Of a stretch of DNA of 64,000 nucleotides, positions 1-9,306 are shown piece after piece. Below the pieces are notes generated by a model, which was not told the DNA's origin, did no database searches, and was given only the letters and a program-made list of their open reading frames with translations. The position numbers and the translations under genes are program-made. The stretch comes from Motacilla alba alba. Its lineage: Eukaryota; Chordata; Aves; Passeriformes; Motacillidae. Every line of letters begins with the position of its first letter. Within the stretch, counting starts at the first letter, position 1. Location: contig NC_052033.1 in the NCBI RefSeq assembly GCF_015832195.1, positions 2,294,001 through 2,358,000 on the forward strand, given 5' to 3'.

Positions 1-2780
1 CTCAGGCATGGGGCCACTGCAGATTTCCTCCCCGGACAGAACAGATTGCAGGAGCTCAGGGAGCCACCCACTGCAGGGCTCCAAGGGTTTGCAAAGAGGA
101 TTTACAGTCCTTTGCCTTTTAATTGACAGCTCAAAGCTCAGCATGCTGAGCTTTGCTTGACACAAAGGCTTTTCAAAATCAAGGGGCTCCAGGGAGGAGC
201 TCCAGCTGCTCTGCAAACACCTGTGTTCATGGCCTGCATCCTTCAAAGTATCCATGCAGCCCTCGGGAGAGCTCTGACCCTGTAGGCTCACGGTTGTGCC
301 TTCATAGAACAGGGCTGCTGCAGAAAAAGAGAGGAAAAGTGGGGTTTGCTCCCCTGGCACAAAGCTGTGCCCTGGAGGGCAGTGCCCCCCTGAGCCTCGG
401 AGGGCAGAGTGGCTCCTGGGGCTGGGCAACACCACCAGAAACACAGGAATCTCCACTCCAAGCAGTGTCTGCCCAGATTTCGCTGCAGAGCTGATCATCC
501 CCATCCCGGCTCTGGCCTTAATCCCAGGGCAGCAGAATCCAGCCTTGCCTGTGCTGTAGAAACCCTGACGTGCCTCATGCTGCAGTGCTGCACTCCACAG
601 GGACACCCCAAGGTGCTGGTCACCATTTCTTGTTTTGCAGACCGTGAGCTTTCAGAGATTTCTGAGATAAATATGTAAAAGAAAAAGAAAAAAACAAAAA
701 AAAAGGTAAGAGATTTGATAAATCCTCTGATTTGGTGTTTCTGCTCTCAGGTCCCACACAGGAGAGCAGCTGGACGCACGGCTGACCCCTCTGTGGTGAC
801 AATGAAACCAGCAGAGCACTTTTAAGACTGCATCAACTCTTGCTGGGCCAGGGGAATGCTGCACTTTAGGTGTCTTGTACTGACAAGAACTCTAGGAATA
901 ACCCCACTTGAAAAATGTGGTATTTGGCCTCCTTTTTGGAAGATCCAAGTGGAAAAGGAGACTTCAACCAATTCCCTTTAGACTCACTTCAGAAAGTTTT
1001 CTCATCTAAAGACAGTGCCCACAGTGGGTTCCAGTGTCCTAGAATACCTGAATCCTCTAAAACAGATCAAAAATCAGTGTTTGAGCTGCAAGGGCAGAAG
1101 GATCACTGTCTCTGCTGTCTGTCCTGGACGACACAGCCTCCCATCTTTGTACTGGGTCCTGTTATTTTTCAATACTTTGTTTTTCCTTCTGCCCTGCCAC
1201 AATTAAGAACAGAAGCAAAAACTACCTACACCGTGTCTTAAATTTCATATTATGAGGGTTTAGTGTTTTGTGCTTAACTCCCACTGAATAACAAGGAATA
1301 CTTTTGTTCTGCAGACAGAGTTTTAAAGCTTTATTCTCCGTTAAACCCAATTTAAGTCTCTGAATGTCTGTGCTCAAAGGCAGCACCAAGGGACGTCCAA
1401 AGACTTGTCCTAGGCTGCAGTCACTGCTGTACCGAGTGCCCAACTTTGTGTTTTGTGTTTCAGAAGAGCCCTCAGAAAAGGGATTTTTCCAAGGCAGGTG
1501 CTGAAGCAGCCTGGGGAAATGATTTTGAAACTCCCAGCTGTGCTCCCAGCCAGGTTACTGTGGAACCCATAATTCACAAACCAAGAGGGGCAGAAAGCTG
1601 GGGAGCAAGAAATGAAGGACACGAGCAAGAAATAAAGGACACATTCCACACAGTGAGCTGGACTCAGCTCCAGAACCACCTGACTGCATGCTCACGTTTG
1701 CACAGTGGTGCTGTAGAGAAATGCATCACTGAGCCAACAGGGAAACCAATTTTTTTGTTCTGTTGTGGGCTTTGTTGTTGTTTTCTTTTTGTTGTTGTTG
1801 GTGGTGGTTTTTTTAAAATTTGAGTCATTTTTAGTTCTTTCAGAAATGAGACTCCCCTATAAATCAGGCAATCCCTGTGAAATTCCCTCCAGCCCTGTCC
1901 CTGGGCTCTCCACCCTCCCCACGGCAGCTCCATTCCCCCTTGGATGCTGCAGGCTCAGGCAGCTGGGGAAGTGTGCTGGGAAACACAGTCCTGTTGGTTT
2001 TTGGGAAAATACTCCTCAATAAAGGCATCACAGGGTGATCAGAGCTATTTGCAATCTTTGCCTTCAGGATTTGTGATTTTCCCAGCAAAGACCCGAGGGC
2101 TGCTGAGCTGTGGGGGCTGATGTCTGTCCCCTCCTCTGTCTTTCAGGTATTTTCTGCTTCTGCTCAATCTCCCGCTGGGATTACGGCTCCAATTAGGCAA
2201 CTTCCAGACTTCACACAGGCAGAAGCTGCCATTCTTTACCTGTGCAATAATCACCTCCCCTGCCTTTATCAGAAGTTCCCTGGCATCTCTTGGTAGGGAA
2301 GAGATGGGAGGGACAGAGACAAGTGACAGCAAAAGGCAGAAAAAGTGGGTCCTGCTTGAAATGGGATAAAATAATGAAAAAATGTGAGCTCTTCCTGCTC
2401 TTGTGGGTGCTCCTGTGAGGAAAACACAATTGTAAAACCTGAATATTGCACCCAAAACAAGGAGGCCTACTGCAAAAATGGAAAGAGAATCAGCTCTTTT
2501 CCCACACCACCAGTCACACAAGTCTGCAGCCTGCCTGAATACGTATTCAGTATAAAGGAAGAATAAATTCAGATAAATTAAGAAGAGGGCAAAGGATCCA
2601 GGAGGTGGAACAAGAGAAAAAGTACAGAGGAATTTGCCACAGTTGTGATATTATCAAGACCATCCTTTGAACAAAGTGAACACCTCAAATGTTAAAGTGT
2701 TAAGTCAGGACAGACAGATGGGACACACACACCTCTCCCAGGAGTCAGCAGCCCCACAGGTGGGTCAAGGCAAAACCCTT
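1..2780. other. Non-coding flank downstream of TNRC6C
   Basis: No recognisable protein or RNA gene was found. In other vertebrates TMC6/TMC8 lie just beyond TNRC6C, but no TMC-like peptide is visible on either strand. Plus-strand AATAAA hexamers occur at 2018..2023 and 2562..2567 and could mark the 3' end of a convergent gene outside the window, without further support. A T/G-rich GTT-type simple stretch lies at about 1750..1812. Confidence 0.4.
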
Positions 2781-2794
2781 TTACTAACAACACA

Positions 2795-2800
2795 TTTATT
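2795..2800 (-). terminator. Candidate minus-strand poly(A) signal
   Basis: The minus strand reads AATAAA followed at once by TGTGTTGTTAG, a good hexamer plus GU-rich element. It could end a very long TNRC6C 3'UTR or an unannotated minus-strand transcript crossing the repeat block. There is no coding support. Confidence 0.35.
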
Positions 2801-2948
2801 GAAAGCGAAGCAGCTCATGGTGTTTTATACCATTTTAATGACCCTGAAATCATGACTGCACCAGGACCACGTTTTCATTTACAAGCAACTTGTTCCCAAG
2901 GCATGGGACGGTAAAAAACGAACACGGGAGGCACACACAGGACAAAAA

Positions 2949-3051
2949 CCACCCCAAAATCACCCCAAAATCATCCAAAAAGCACTCAAAAATCTCTAAA
3001 AATCATCCAAAAATCACCCAAAAATCATCCAAAAATCATCCAAAAATCATC
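2949..3051. repeat. 11-bp A-rich tandem repeat
   Basis: Imperfect copies of catccaaaaat, about nine units, with variants such as cacccaaaaat and gcactcaaaaat. It is the first of three adjacent arrays of different period. Confidence 0.85.
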
Positions 3052-3111
3052 TCGGTGGAGCATCCTCCTGGGAGAGCAGGGGTGGAGCGGGCGCTGTCCA
3101 TGCTGGGGACG

Positions 3112-3667
3112 GAGCTGGCACAGGGGCTGGCAGAGGAACTGGCACAGGAGCTGGCACAGGAACTGGCAGAGGAGAGGGCACAGGAACTGGCACAGGAGCT
3201 GGCACAGGAGCTGGTAGAGGAGCTGGCACAGGAGCTGGTAGAGGAGCGGGCTCAGGAGCAGGCACAGGAGCTGGTAGAGCAACTGGCACAGGAGCTGGCA
3301 CAGGAACTGGCAGAGGAGCTGTCAGAGGAGCTGGCACAGGGCTGGCACAGGAGCTGGCACAGGGGTGGCACAGGAGCGGGCTCAGGAGCTGGCACAGGAG
3401 AGGGCACAAGAGCTGGCACAGGAGCTGGCAGAGGAGCTGGCAGAGGAACGGGCACAGGGGTGGCACAGGGGTGGCACAGGAGCTGGCACAGGAGATGGCA
3501 GAGGAGCTGTCAGAGGAGCTGGCACAAGAGCTGGCTCAGGAGCAGGCACAGGAGAGGGCACAGGAACTGTCACAGGAGCTGGCACAGGAGCTGGCTCCAG
3601 AGCAGGCACAGGAGAGGGCACAGGAGCTGGCACAGGAGCTGGCTCCGGAGCGGGCACAAGAACCTGA
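3112..3667. repeat. 12-bp minisatellite (GAGCTGGCACAG)
   Basis: About 46 imperfect units, mainly gagctggcacag with variants ggcagaggagct, gctcaggagcag and gaactggcagag. Because 12 is divisible by 3 and the units lack stops in several frames, it produces long open frames of ELAQ/ELAE-type repeats on the plus strand and PVPAP-type on the minus strand. These match no family I know and look like by-products of the repeat. Confidence 0.92.
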
Positions 3668-4300
3668 GCGCTCGGCGCTGCCGCGGGTCAGGAGGCACAG
3701 GAGCCCCCGGGCGTGCTGGGGTCTGTCCGGAGCCGCGGGCACAGGCCGGGCAGGGGCTGCCGGTCCCGGCTCGGCCCTCGCTGAGCTGATCCGCGGGCAG
3801 GGGCTGCCGCTCCCGGTGAGCTGCTCCGCGGGCAGGGGCTGCCGGTGCCGGTGAGCTGATCCGCGGGCAGGGGCTGCCGGTCCCGGCTCGGTCCCCGGTG
3901 AGCTGATCCGCGGGCAGGGGCTGCCGGTGCCGGTGAGCTGCTCCGCGGGCAGGGGCTGCCGGTGCCGGTGAGCTGCTCCGCGGGCAGGGGCTGCCGCTCC
4001 CGGTGAGCTGATCCGCGGGCAGGGGCTGCCGGTGCCGGTGAGCTGATCCGCGGGCAGGGGCTGCCGCTCCCGGCTCCTGCCGGTGCCGCGGGCGCTCCCA
4101 GCGCTGCCGGAGCCGCGGCGGCCCCGGGCACGGTGGCACCGGGCGGGGGACACCGAGAGGTCCCGGGGCTGGGCTCTGCAGATGCCGGGCCCGCAGGACG
4201 CGGGGCGCAGACCCAGAGCGGGGCACGGGCGCTCCCGGGGGAGGCTCGCTCGCCTCGGCTCCGCCGGCACGGGCGAGCTCCGCGCTGTGGCTGCCCGCAG
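3660..4300. promoter_or_regulatory. CpG-rich segment containing the 35-bp array
   Basis: CpG density is far above the surroundings, from the repeat itself and from unique flanks up to about 4300. It may be an orphan CpG island or only a GC-rich minisatellite. No exon is recognisable on either side. Minus-strand open frames of about 260 codons crossing it are explained by the stop-free repeat. Confidence 0.4.
3783..4074. repeat. 35-bp GC-rich minisatellite, eight copies
   Basis: The unit begins gagctgatccgcgggcaggg. Copies start at 3783, 3818, 3853, 3900, 3935, 3970, 4005 and 4040. The third is 47 bp because of a 12-bp insertion (ctcggtccccgg type). Copies alternate between gctgatcc and gctgctcc and between gccggtgcc and gccgctccc. 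Each unit carries a CCGCGG site, so the array is CpG-dense. Confidence 0.93.
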
Positions 4301-4402
4301 CCCAGATCCTAAAATGCTTTCCCATTCCATTCCCCGACTCTTGCAACTCCGGTAATTCTTAACACATACAGATAGCCATGTACAGGTTTTTTTGTTTTTA
4401 AT

Positions 4403-6100
4403 TAAAAAGCTCCTTCACATACACAATCATATATTGAATTAGCGAGAACAATAATATATTTCTTGGGGAATAGCAAAACATCTGCTCTGCCAGTGCCACC
4501 CACAAACTAGACAAAGAACTAAGAAATCGGACAGTTCCAGACCACTTAGGAAAGAGAAATTCTCTTGGCCTAAAGACAGGGAGCCATGCGGTGAAGGTGC
4601 CATGGAGGGTACAGCAAATGCGATATACAGAAAAACACAAAGCGTTAAAAATGTTTTCTTGTGAAGATTCTGCAGCCAGAGGGTGAACCCTGATCATCAG
4701 GAGCTTTCTTTACAATTTAAGAAATACTGGATAGCATTGAAGCAGAAGAATGACACTGAAAAAAAAAAAAAAAAGAGCTATGCAAACACTGAAAGATTGA
4801 TTTTGGCCAGAAGCTGAAATTTCCTTTAATGTATCAGGGGAGGTTTCTGAATTTTAAGAGTGCATCTGGTTTACAAAAAGTTGTTGCTGCCAACCTCATG
4901 GAAGAATAAAACATCTGACTCCATAAGGGACCTCAATGTCTTGGCAACAAAGCCCAGAGACACCAAAACTGAAAGCCCTCCTTGCCAAGGACAAAATGCC
5001 CAACAAAACACAGACCCAGGAAAGAATCAGAGAAGGAAAAGAAAAGACAACTCTCTTTTAAGTGTCATTACAAACACCTGGAAGAGGAAAAAAAAAAAGA
5101 AAAAAAAGGAGGCGGAAAGGGAAGCAACTTCTAAACAACAGCTGCGTGATTGTGGGGCCAGATCAATCAAATTGGCAGAACAGGCTCCAGACTGGGAGGT
5201 TTTGCTGTTTCCACAACAGAAGCTACCCCCAGAGCTGGATTTGGGTATTTTAACTGCAGCATATCTGCCAGCACTACTCAGACCCAACCGCCACGGGGTC
5301 TTTCCCGGGAATTCTGGCTCATGGACAATCCCAGTAACCGCGGGTGGTGCTTCGGGGCTGGAACAACTCTCAATGACCCAGCTCCTCACGGCACATTCTC
5401 CTTCCCAAACGGATGGGGGGATGAGCTCCTCTGGGCAAACCCAACCCCTGAGAGCTGGGGCAGCCCTGCGGAGCATCACCCCAGCAGCAGTGGCCCCAGA
5501 GCCAGCGAGGGCTCAGGGACGGCTTTGGGAGGCAGGGAAAGCCAGGGAACGGAGTGAGGCCGGGATCTCTGCTTGAACCCCTAACCCTGCAGCTCCTGTG
5601 CCTCAGGCTGGCACCTTTGGGGTAAAACAACCTTCAAATGGGCAACACCTTCCTGAACTCCAACCCTGCAAGGCCAAACATGAAAACATTTTGCTGTTTC
5701 TCTCCTTTTTGCTCTCCTCAAAAAGATCCAAACTGGCTCTCAGAGACATCCAGGGCCAGAAACTGGGGAGGAGCTGGGGGAGCCCCCAGCCTGGCTGGAG
5801 GGGGTAACAACCAACCTGCTGTGTTACTGGAGACATGGATAAATGAGAAAAAAACAATCTGAAGGCAAGGAATGGGTTCTGCTGCTCCTGGATGAGACGT
5901 GCAAAGCGTTGATGGAAAAGCTCATGAGTGTCACCAGCAGAGAGCAGAGGGGTGACCACAACAGGAGGGGTTTGCCTGTCTGTACACGGAATTCTCATTC
6001 AAAATCCAACTCCTTCCAGGAAATACCTTCACAGATTTAACAATATGTATATATATATATTTAGTATCCCCTGCATAAAAGAAAAATACACATTATTTCA
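4403..6100. other. Distal 3'UTR or downstream flank
   Basis: Mixed-composition sequence with no recognised domain. It contains a purine tract at about 5085..5125 (AAAAAAGAAAAAAAGG type) and a 238-codon plus-strand open frame (4860..5576) with no similarity I recognise. It belongs to the TNRC6C 3'UTR only if the ATTAAA at 4402 is used. Confidence 0.4.
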
Positions 6101-6431
6101 ACAGCCAAGAAAAAACTGCAATTTATTAAGTTTCAAAGAATCTTCGTACTCTTGAAAGCAACTTTCGGTGCATGTTCTTTTAACAATCACATTCTATGAG
6201 GAGAATAAACATTAAAAGCCACAATTGTTGGTTTTCTTTTTAATCTCAGAGTTACAGACATCTTTTAATTCAAAAGGAAAGGCAAAAAAAAAAAAAAAAA
6301 AAGCCCCTAAAAACAAAACCCACCCGTTCCCCCACCCCCCAACCCCTCCAACAGAAATTTTCATTCCCAATTTGAAAATATCAGGAGTTTTTCTACAACT
6401 CAATGCTAAACTTCAGCATGGAAAATTGTAT

Positions 6432-6510
6432 GTAAACACGCACATACACACATACATATTTTATATAAGTGTGTGTGTGTATATATATGTATATATAAAA
6501 TATATATGTA
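6432..6510. repeat. CA/TG/TA microsatellite
   Basis: A compound dinucleotide stretch (acacgcacatacacacatacat, then GTGTGTGTGT and TATATATA) lies within the putative 3'UTR. No coding potential. Confidence 0.8.
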
Positions 6511-7943
6511 GGAGGCGTGTAATGGCAATGAGATGCAATTACTCTGAGGAAAGGTTATTCAGCTAAATACACTACTAAAACTTGAGGAAAAAAAAAAACC
6601 AAAAACAAGTCTTGAACCCAGTTGTGCATAGTTCATGATCCTCTATAAAACCAGCTTTTGTTAATTTGCAATCTTGCAGGACCCTTTAAATCTGATAAAA
6701 CCATTAAAAAGCTAATCTTCCAAAAAAAAAAAAAATGTAATGCACAAGTTTCCTGATCCAAGCAGGCAGGGAGCACAATGTTCATATAATTTTTAAAACA
6801 TACTTGAAGTGTATGTTATTCCATTGTCTTTCTTCCTTTCAAAACAATCAAAAACATTGATCTTTTTTAAACATAAAGCGATTTTTTAATATATAAAGCA
6901 CTCTTCAAACATCTATTTCTTTTGAGTCCATTATTTGGTAAATATGTAACTGCTACACATTAGATTAGGTATTTTTCTTCTTTCTTACTGTCTTTTTTTT
7001 TTTTTATTTTATTTTGTTTTTTAATAATATCTTCAGTGCTAGGAGTTGGGTTTTAAAAATACATGAAATGGTGTGGAGTTGCTCCTCGGGAAACCCGGCT
7101 TTCCTGAGACATCTTCCACCATGTGCAAGATAGTGATCACAAAGTTTTCGCCACTTTGACGAAGAGGAAAACAACAACAAAAATAGTACACAGCAATGGC
7201 CAAAGAAAAGGATAATACAACAACACTGTTCAATCCCAGAGCTCTGAAGTAGCATATCTTCATTCTGAAAATAGTTTTCTTTACGATGGAAGTCTTTTTT
7301 TTTGTTTTGTTTTTTTCTCTTTTTTTTTTTTTTTTTGTAATTCCTTTTTTTTTTTTTTATTTTAAAGTTTGAAGGAGAAAAAAAGGTCTGTAAACAGGTG
7401 GGAGCCTAAACTCCTGGCTCCTCCAAAAGCAGTCAAAACTTATGTCCAAGTGCTTGTTTCTGTTCCTGCTTGCAAGGGAACTATCAACTCTTTACAATTA
7501 TCTATGGCCACAGTTCAACAAGAGTATTTTTTTTTTTTTAAACTTTATATTCCGAATGGAAAAATGGTGCAATACTCCGGTAATCGTTTTCTTGCATTAG
7601 TCCACAATAAAAAGCCGCTAAAGGTAGATATACATATTATTCTCCAGAGATACACACTGTAATTTTTAAAATGCAATAAGAGTCCTTGAGTAAACATTTA
7701 CACGTGAATTGTCGCCGGCCCCTTCTATCAGTTTCTTTCTTTTTTTTTCCTTTTTTTTTTCTTTTTTTTTTTTTGTTTTTTTGTGTGTTTTTACCATTAC
7801 AGGATTAGCTACAAGAAGGGCTGCGGACACTCAGTGCAAAGTTAGAAGCTAATAACAATTAAACATTTGACCAATGAGCAAATAAAAAGCATATACTGAA
7901 CCAAAGGAAAAAAAACTTCACACGTTGAGTTAAACCACACGTG

Positions 7944-7985
7944 GGCACACACACACACGCAGGCAGCCACGCACACACACTCACA
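7944..7985. repeat. CA-type microsatellite in 3'UTR
   Basis: Interrupted (CA)n runs include cacacacacaca, then cgcaggcagccacg and another acacacac. It would be a TG-rich stretch in the TNRC6C mRNA. Confidence 0.75.
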
Positions 7986-8632
7986 TCTGTCCCAACAAAA
8001 ACATAGAGTCTGAACGTTTAAAAAACAAAATTCTTAGAGCCTGTTTTTTTGTGTACTGATGCTGACCTGGAAGTGTAATAATTCAACTTAGAAAGTGTTC
8101 ACATTTTGTTATTGGCCTGCTGGATTCAAGTATTTGCATGTTGATATGGTTTGTTGCTTTTTTTTTTAAGTATTTTTTTCTTTGTTGATTTTTTTTATTC
8201 TTTTTTTTTTTTTTTTTTTACTTTTTATATTTTTTTGGGTTTAAAAAAATGACATGAAAAAGTAATGAAACAAGGGTAATGTGCATAGGCAGATCCATGG
8301 GAGTAGTGGACACAGAGATACCCCAACCCTGCCCTCCCTCCCCCCCTCTCAACCTGTACAGTCCAGAGTTGCCACTCGGAATCATCACTTTTCTGTACCA
8401 ATGGTAAAATATCACACTTCACCCTTTCTGATTATTGGGTCCGCCTCTGTAATGTGCATAATAGTCACAGGCTCATTTAAATAGGCTTTCATTTCCCCTT
8501 CCCACCCCCCCCAGTTGATAAAATAACCCTTTCCAGCCCAAATTCTGAAAAGTGCCCTTCATGATAGACCTATTCTAAGCAGCTTTTATACTTGGTTTTG
8601 AAAAGTCACCATACAAACATAAAAAGACGACA

Positions 8633-8657
8633 TAAAACAAACAAACAAACAAACAAA
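8633..8657. repeat. (CAAA)n microsatellite in 3'UTR
   Basis: Five or more tandem caaa units on the plus strand, TTTG units in mRNA sense. Confidence 0.8.
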
Positions 8658-8945
8658 AAGCCATGAAAAAAGTAAAACCTGTCATTAGCATGTGACACTG
8701 ACCAAAGGAGCCCATACTGTTTCAGGAACAGTTCACAAGGACTTCTGCAGTTTCAGATTCAATATTGGACAGAGGTACTAAGGAGGGCTGCCAGTCTCAT
8801 GGGTTAAAGCTGGATTCTTCATCAAGCCCGGGACTGGAAAGGGTTACCATTTTTATTTTTTTTTTTTAAATTTTATTAATTTTTTTTTTTTTTTAAATTC
8901 TCTGTTATCCTTTAGTGCTGATGATTGTTCCTTCCGTTGCTTCTC

Positions 8946-9306
8946 CTAGATGGACTCTCCGCTGAGCAGATCCCCCGGCAGGAGGGTGTTGAGGGGCGTG
9001 GGGCTCCCGATGACCCGGCCGTCGTCGGCGCTGGGGGGTCCCCAAAGGCTGCTGGAGTACTGGGGCACCCCCCCCCAGAGCAGGTCGCTGCTGCCCTTGC
9101 CCCCCAGGCACGGGGGGTTCCAGTGGCCGGCGTCGGGGCGCACCAGCCCGTGGGAGCTGCCCGAGGAGCCCAGGCGGCTCGGCGTGGATCCAGTGTTGGA
9201 CTGCCAGCTGGAGGTGGGCGGCAGCGCCTGCCCCTGCGCCAGGAAACGGTTCACCTCCTCCTCACCAGCAAACTCCGCCAGGATGGTGGTGTTGCCCAGG
9301 ACGCAC
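8946..9306 (-). CDS. TNRC6C: TNRC6C terminal coding exon: end of RRM and C-terminal silencing tail
   Basis: The acceptor is GCCCTCAG|GTGCGTC and the stop is TAG at 8948..8946. It encodes [71 protein letters not shown] and the end [12 protein letters not shown]. The tail tryptophans contact CCR4-NOT in the human protein. The exon is GC-rich on both sides of the RRM end, unlike the very A/T-rich 3'UTR that follows. Confidence 0.96.

Larger units (their letters stand above)
4380..8945 (-). other. TNRC6C: TNRC6C 3' untranslated region (3' end uncertain)
   Basis: A/T-rich, non-coding sequence follows the stop codon. Minus-strand poly(A) hexamer candidates are AATAAA at 8877..8872, 8857..8852, 7013..7008, 7008..7003 and 6127..6122, and ATTAAA at 4402..4397. 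The one at 6127..6122 is followed by a GU-rich stretch, making an end near 6100 (about 2.8 kb UTR) likely. The 4402 hexamer would give about 4.6 kb. Human TNRC6C also has a multi-kilobase 3'UTR. The mRNA-sense strand carries long oligo(A) runs (for example 8219..8201, 7336..7320, 7358..7345), a U-run complementary to 6284..6302, and GT/AT and CA-type microsatellites. Confidence 0.7.

Noticed and set aside
1..2780. 3' end of a TMC6/TMC8-type neighbour
   Set aside because: Expected from synteny in other vertebrates, but no TMC-like peptide or exon pattern is visible, so only hexamer positions are reported.
2890..3789. 299-codon plus-strand open frame with ELAQELAQ repeats
   Set aside because: It is wholly explained by the stop-free 11-bp and 12-bp arrays. 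No domain, no gene context, and equal-length frames exist on the other strand.
3536..4346. Minus-strand open frames of about 258 to 264 codons
   Set aside because: They cross the GC-rich 35-bp array, where stops are absent in every frame. Unique parts show no recognisable protein.
4860..5576. 238-codon plus-strand open frame with a Lys-rich stretch
   Set aside because: Antisense to the putative distal 3'UTR. The Lys stretch is a purine microsatellite, and the rest has no family resemblance or codon signature that I can see.
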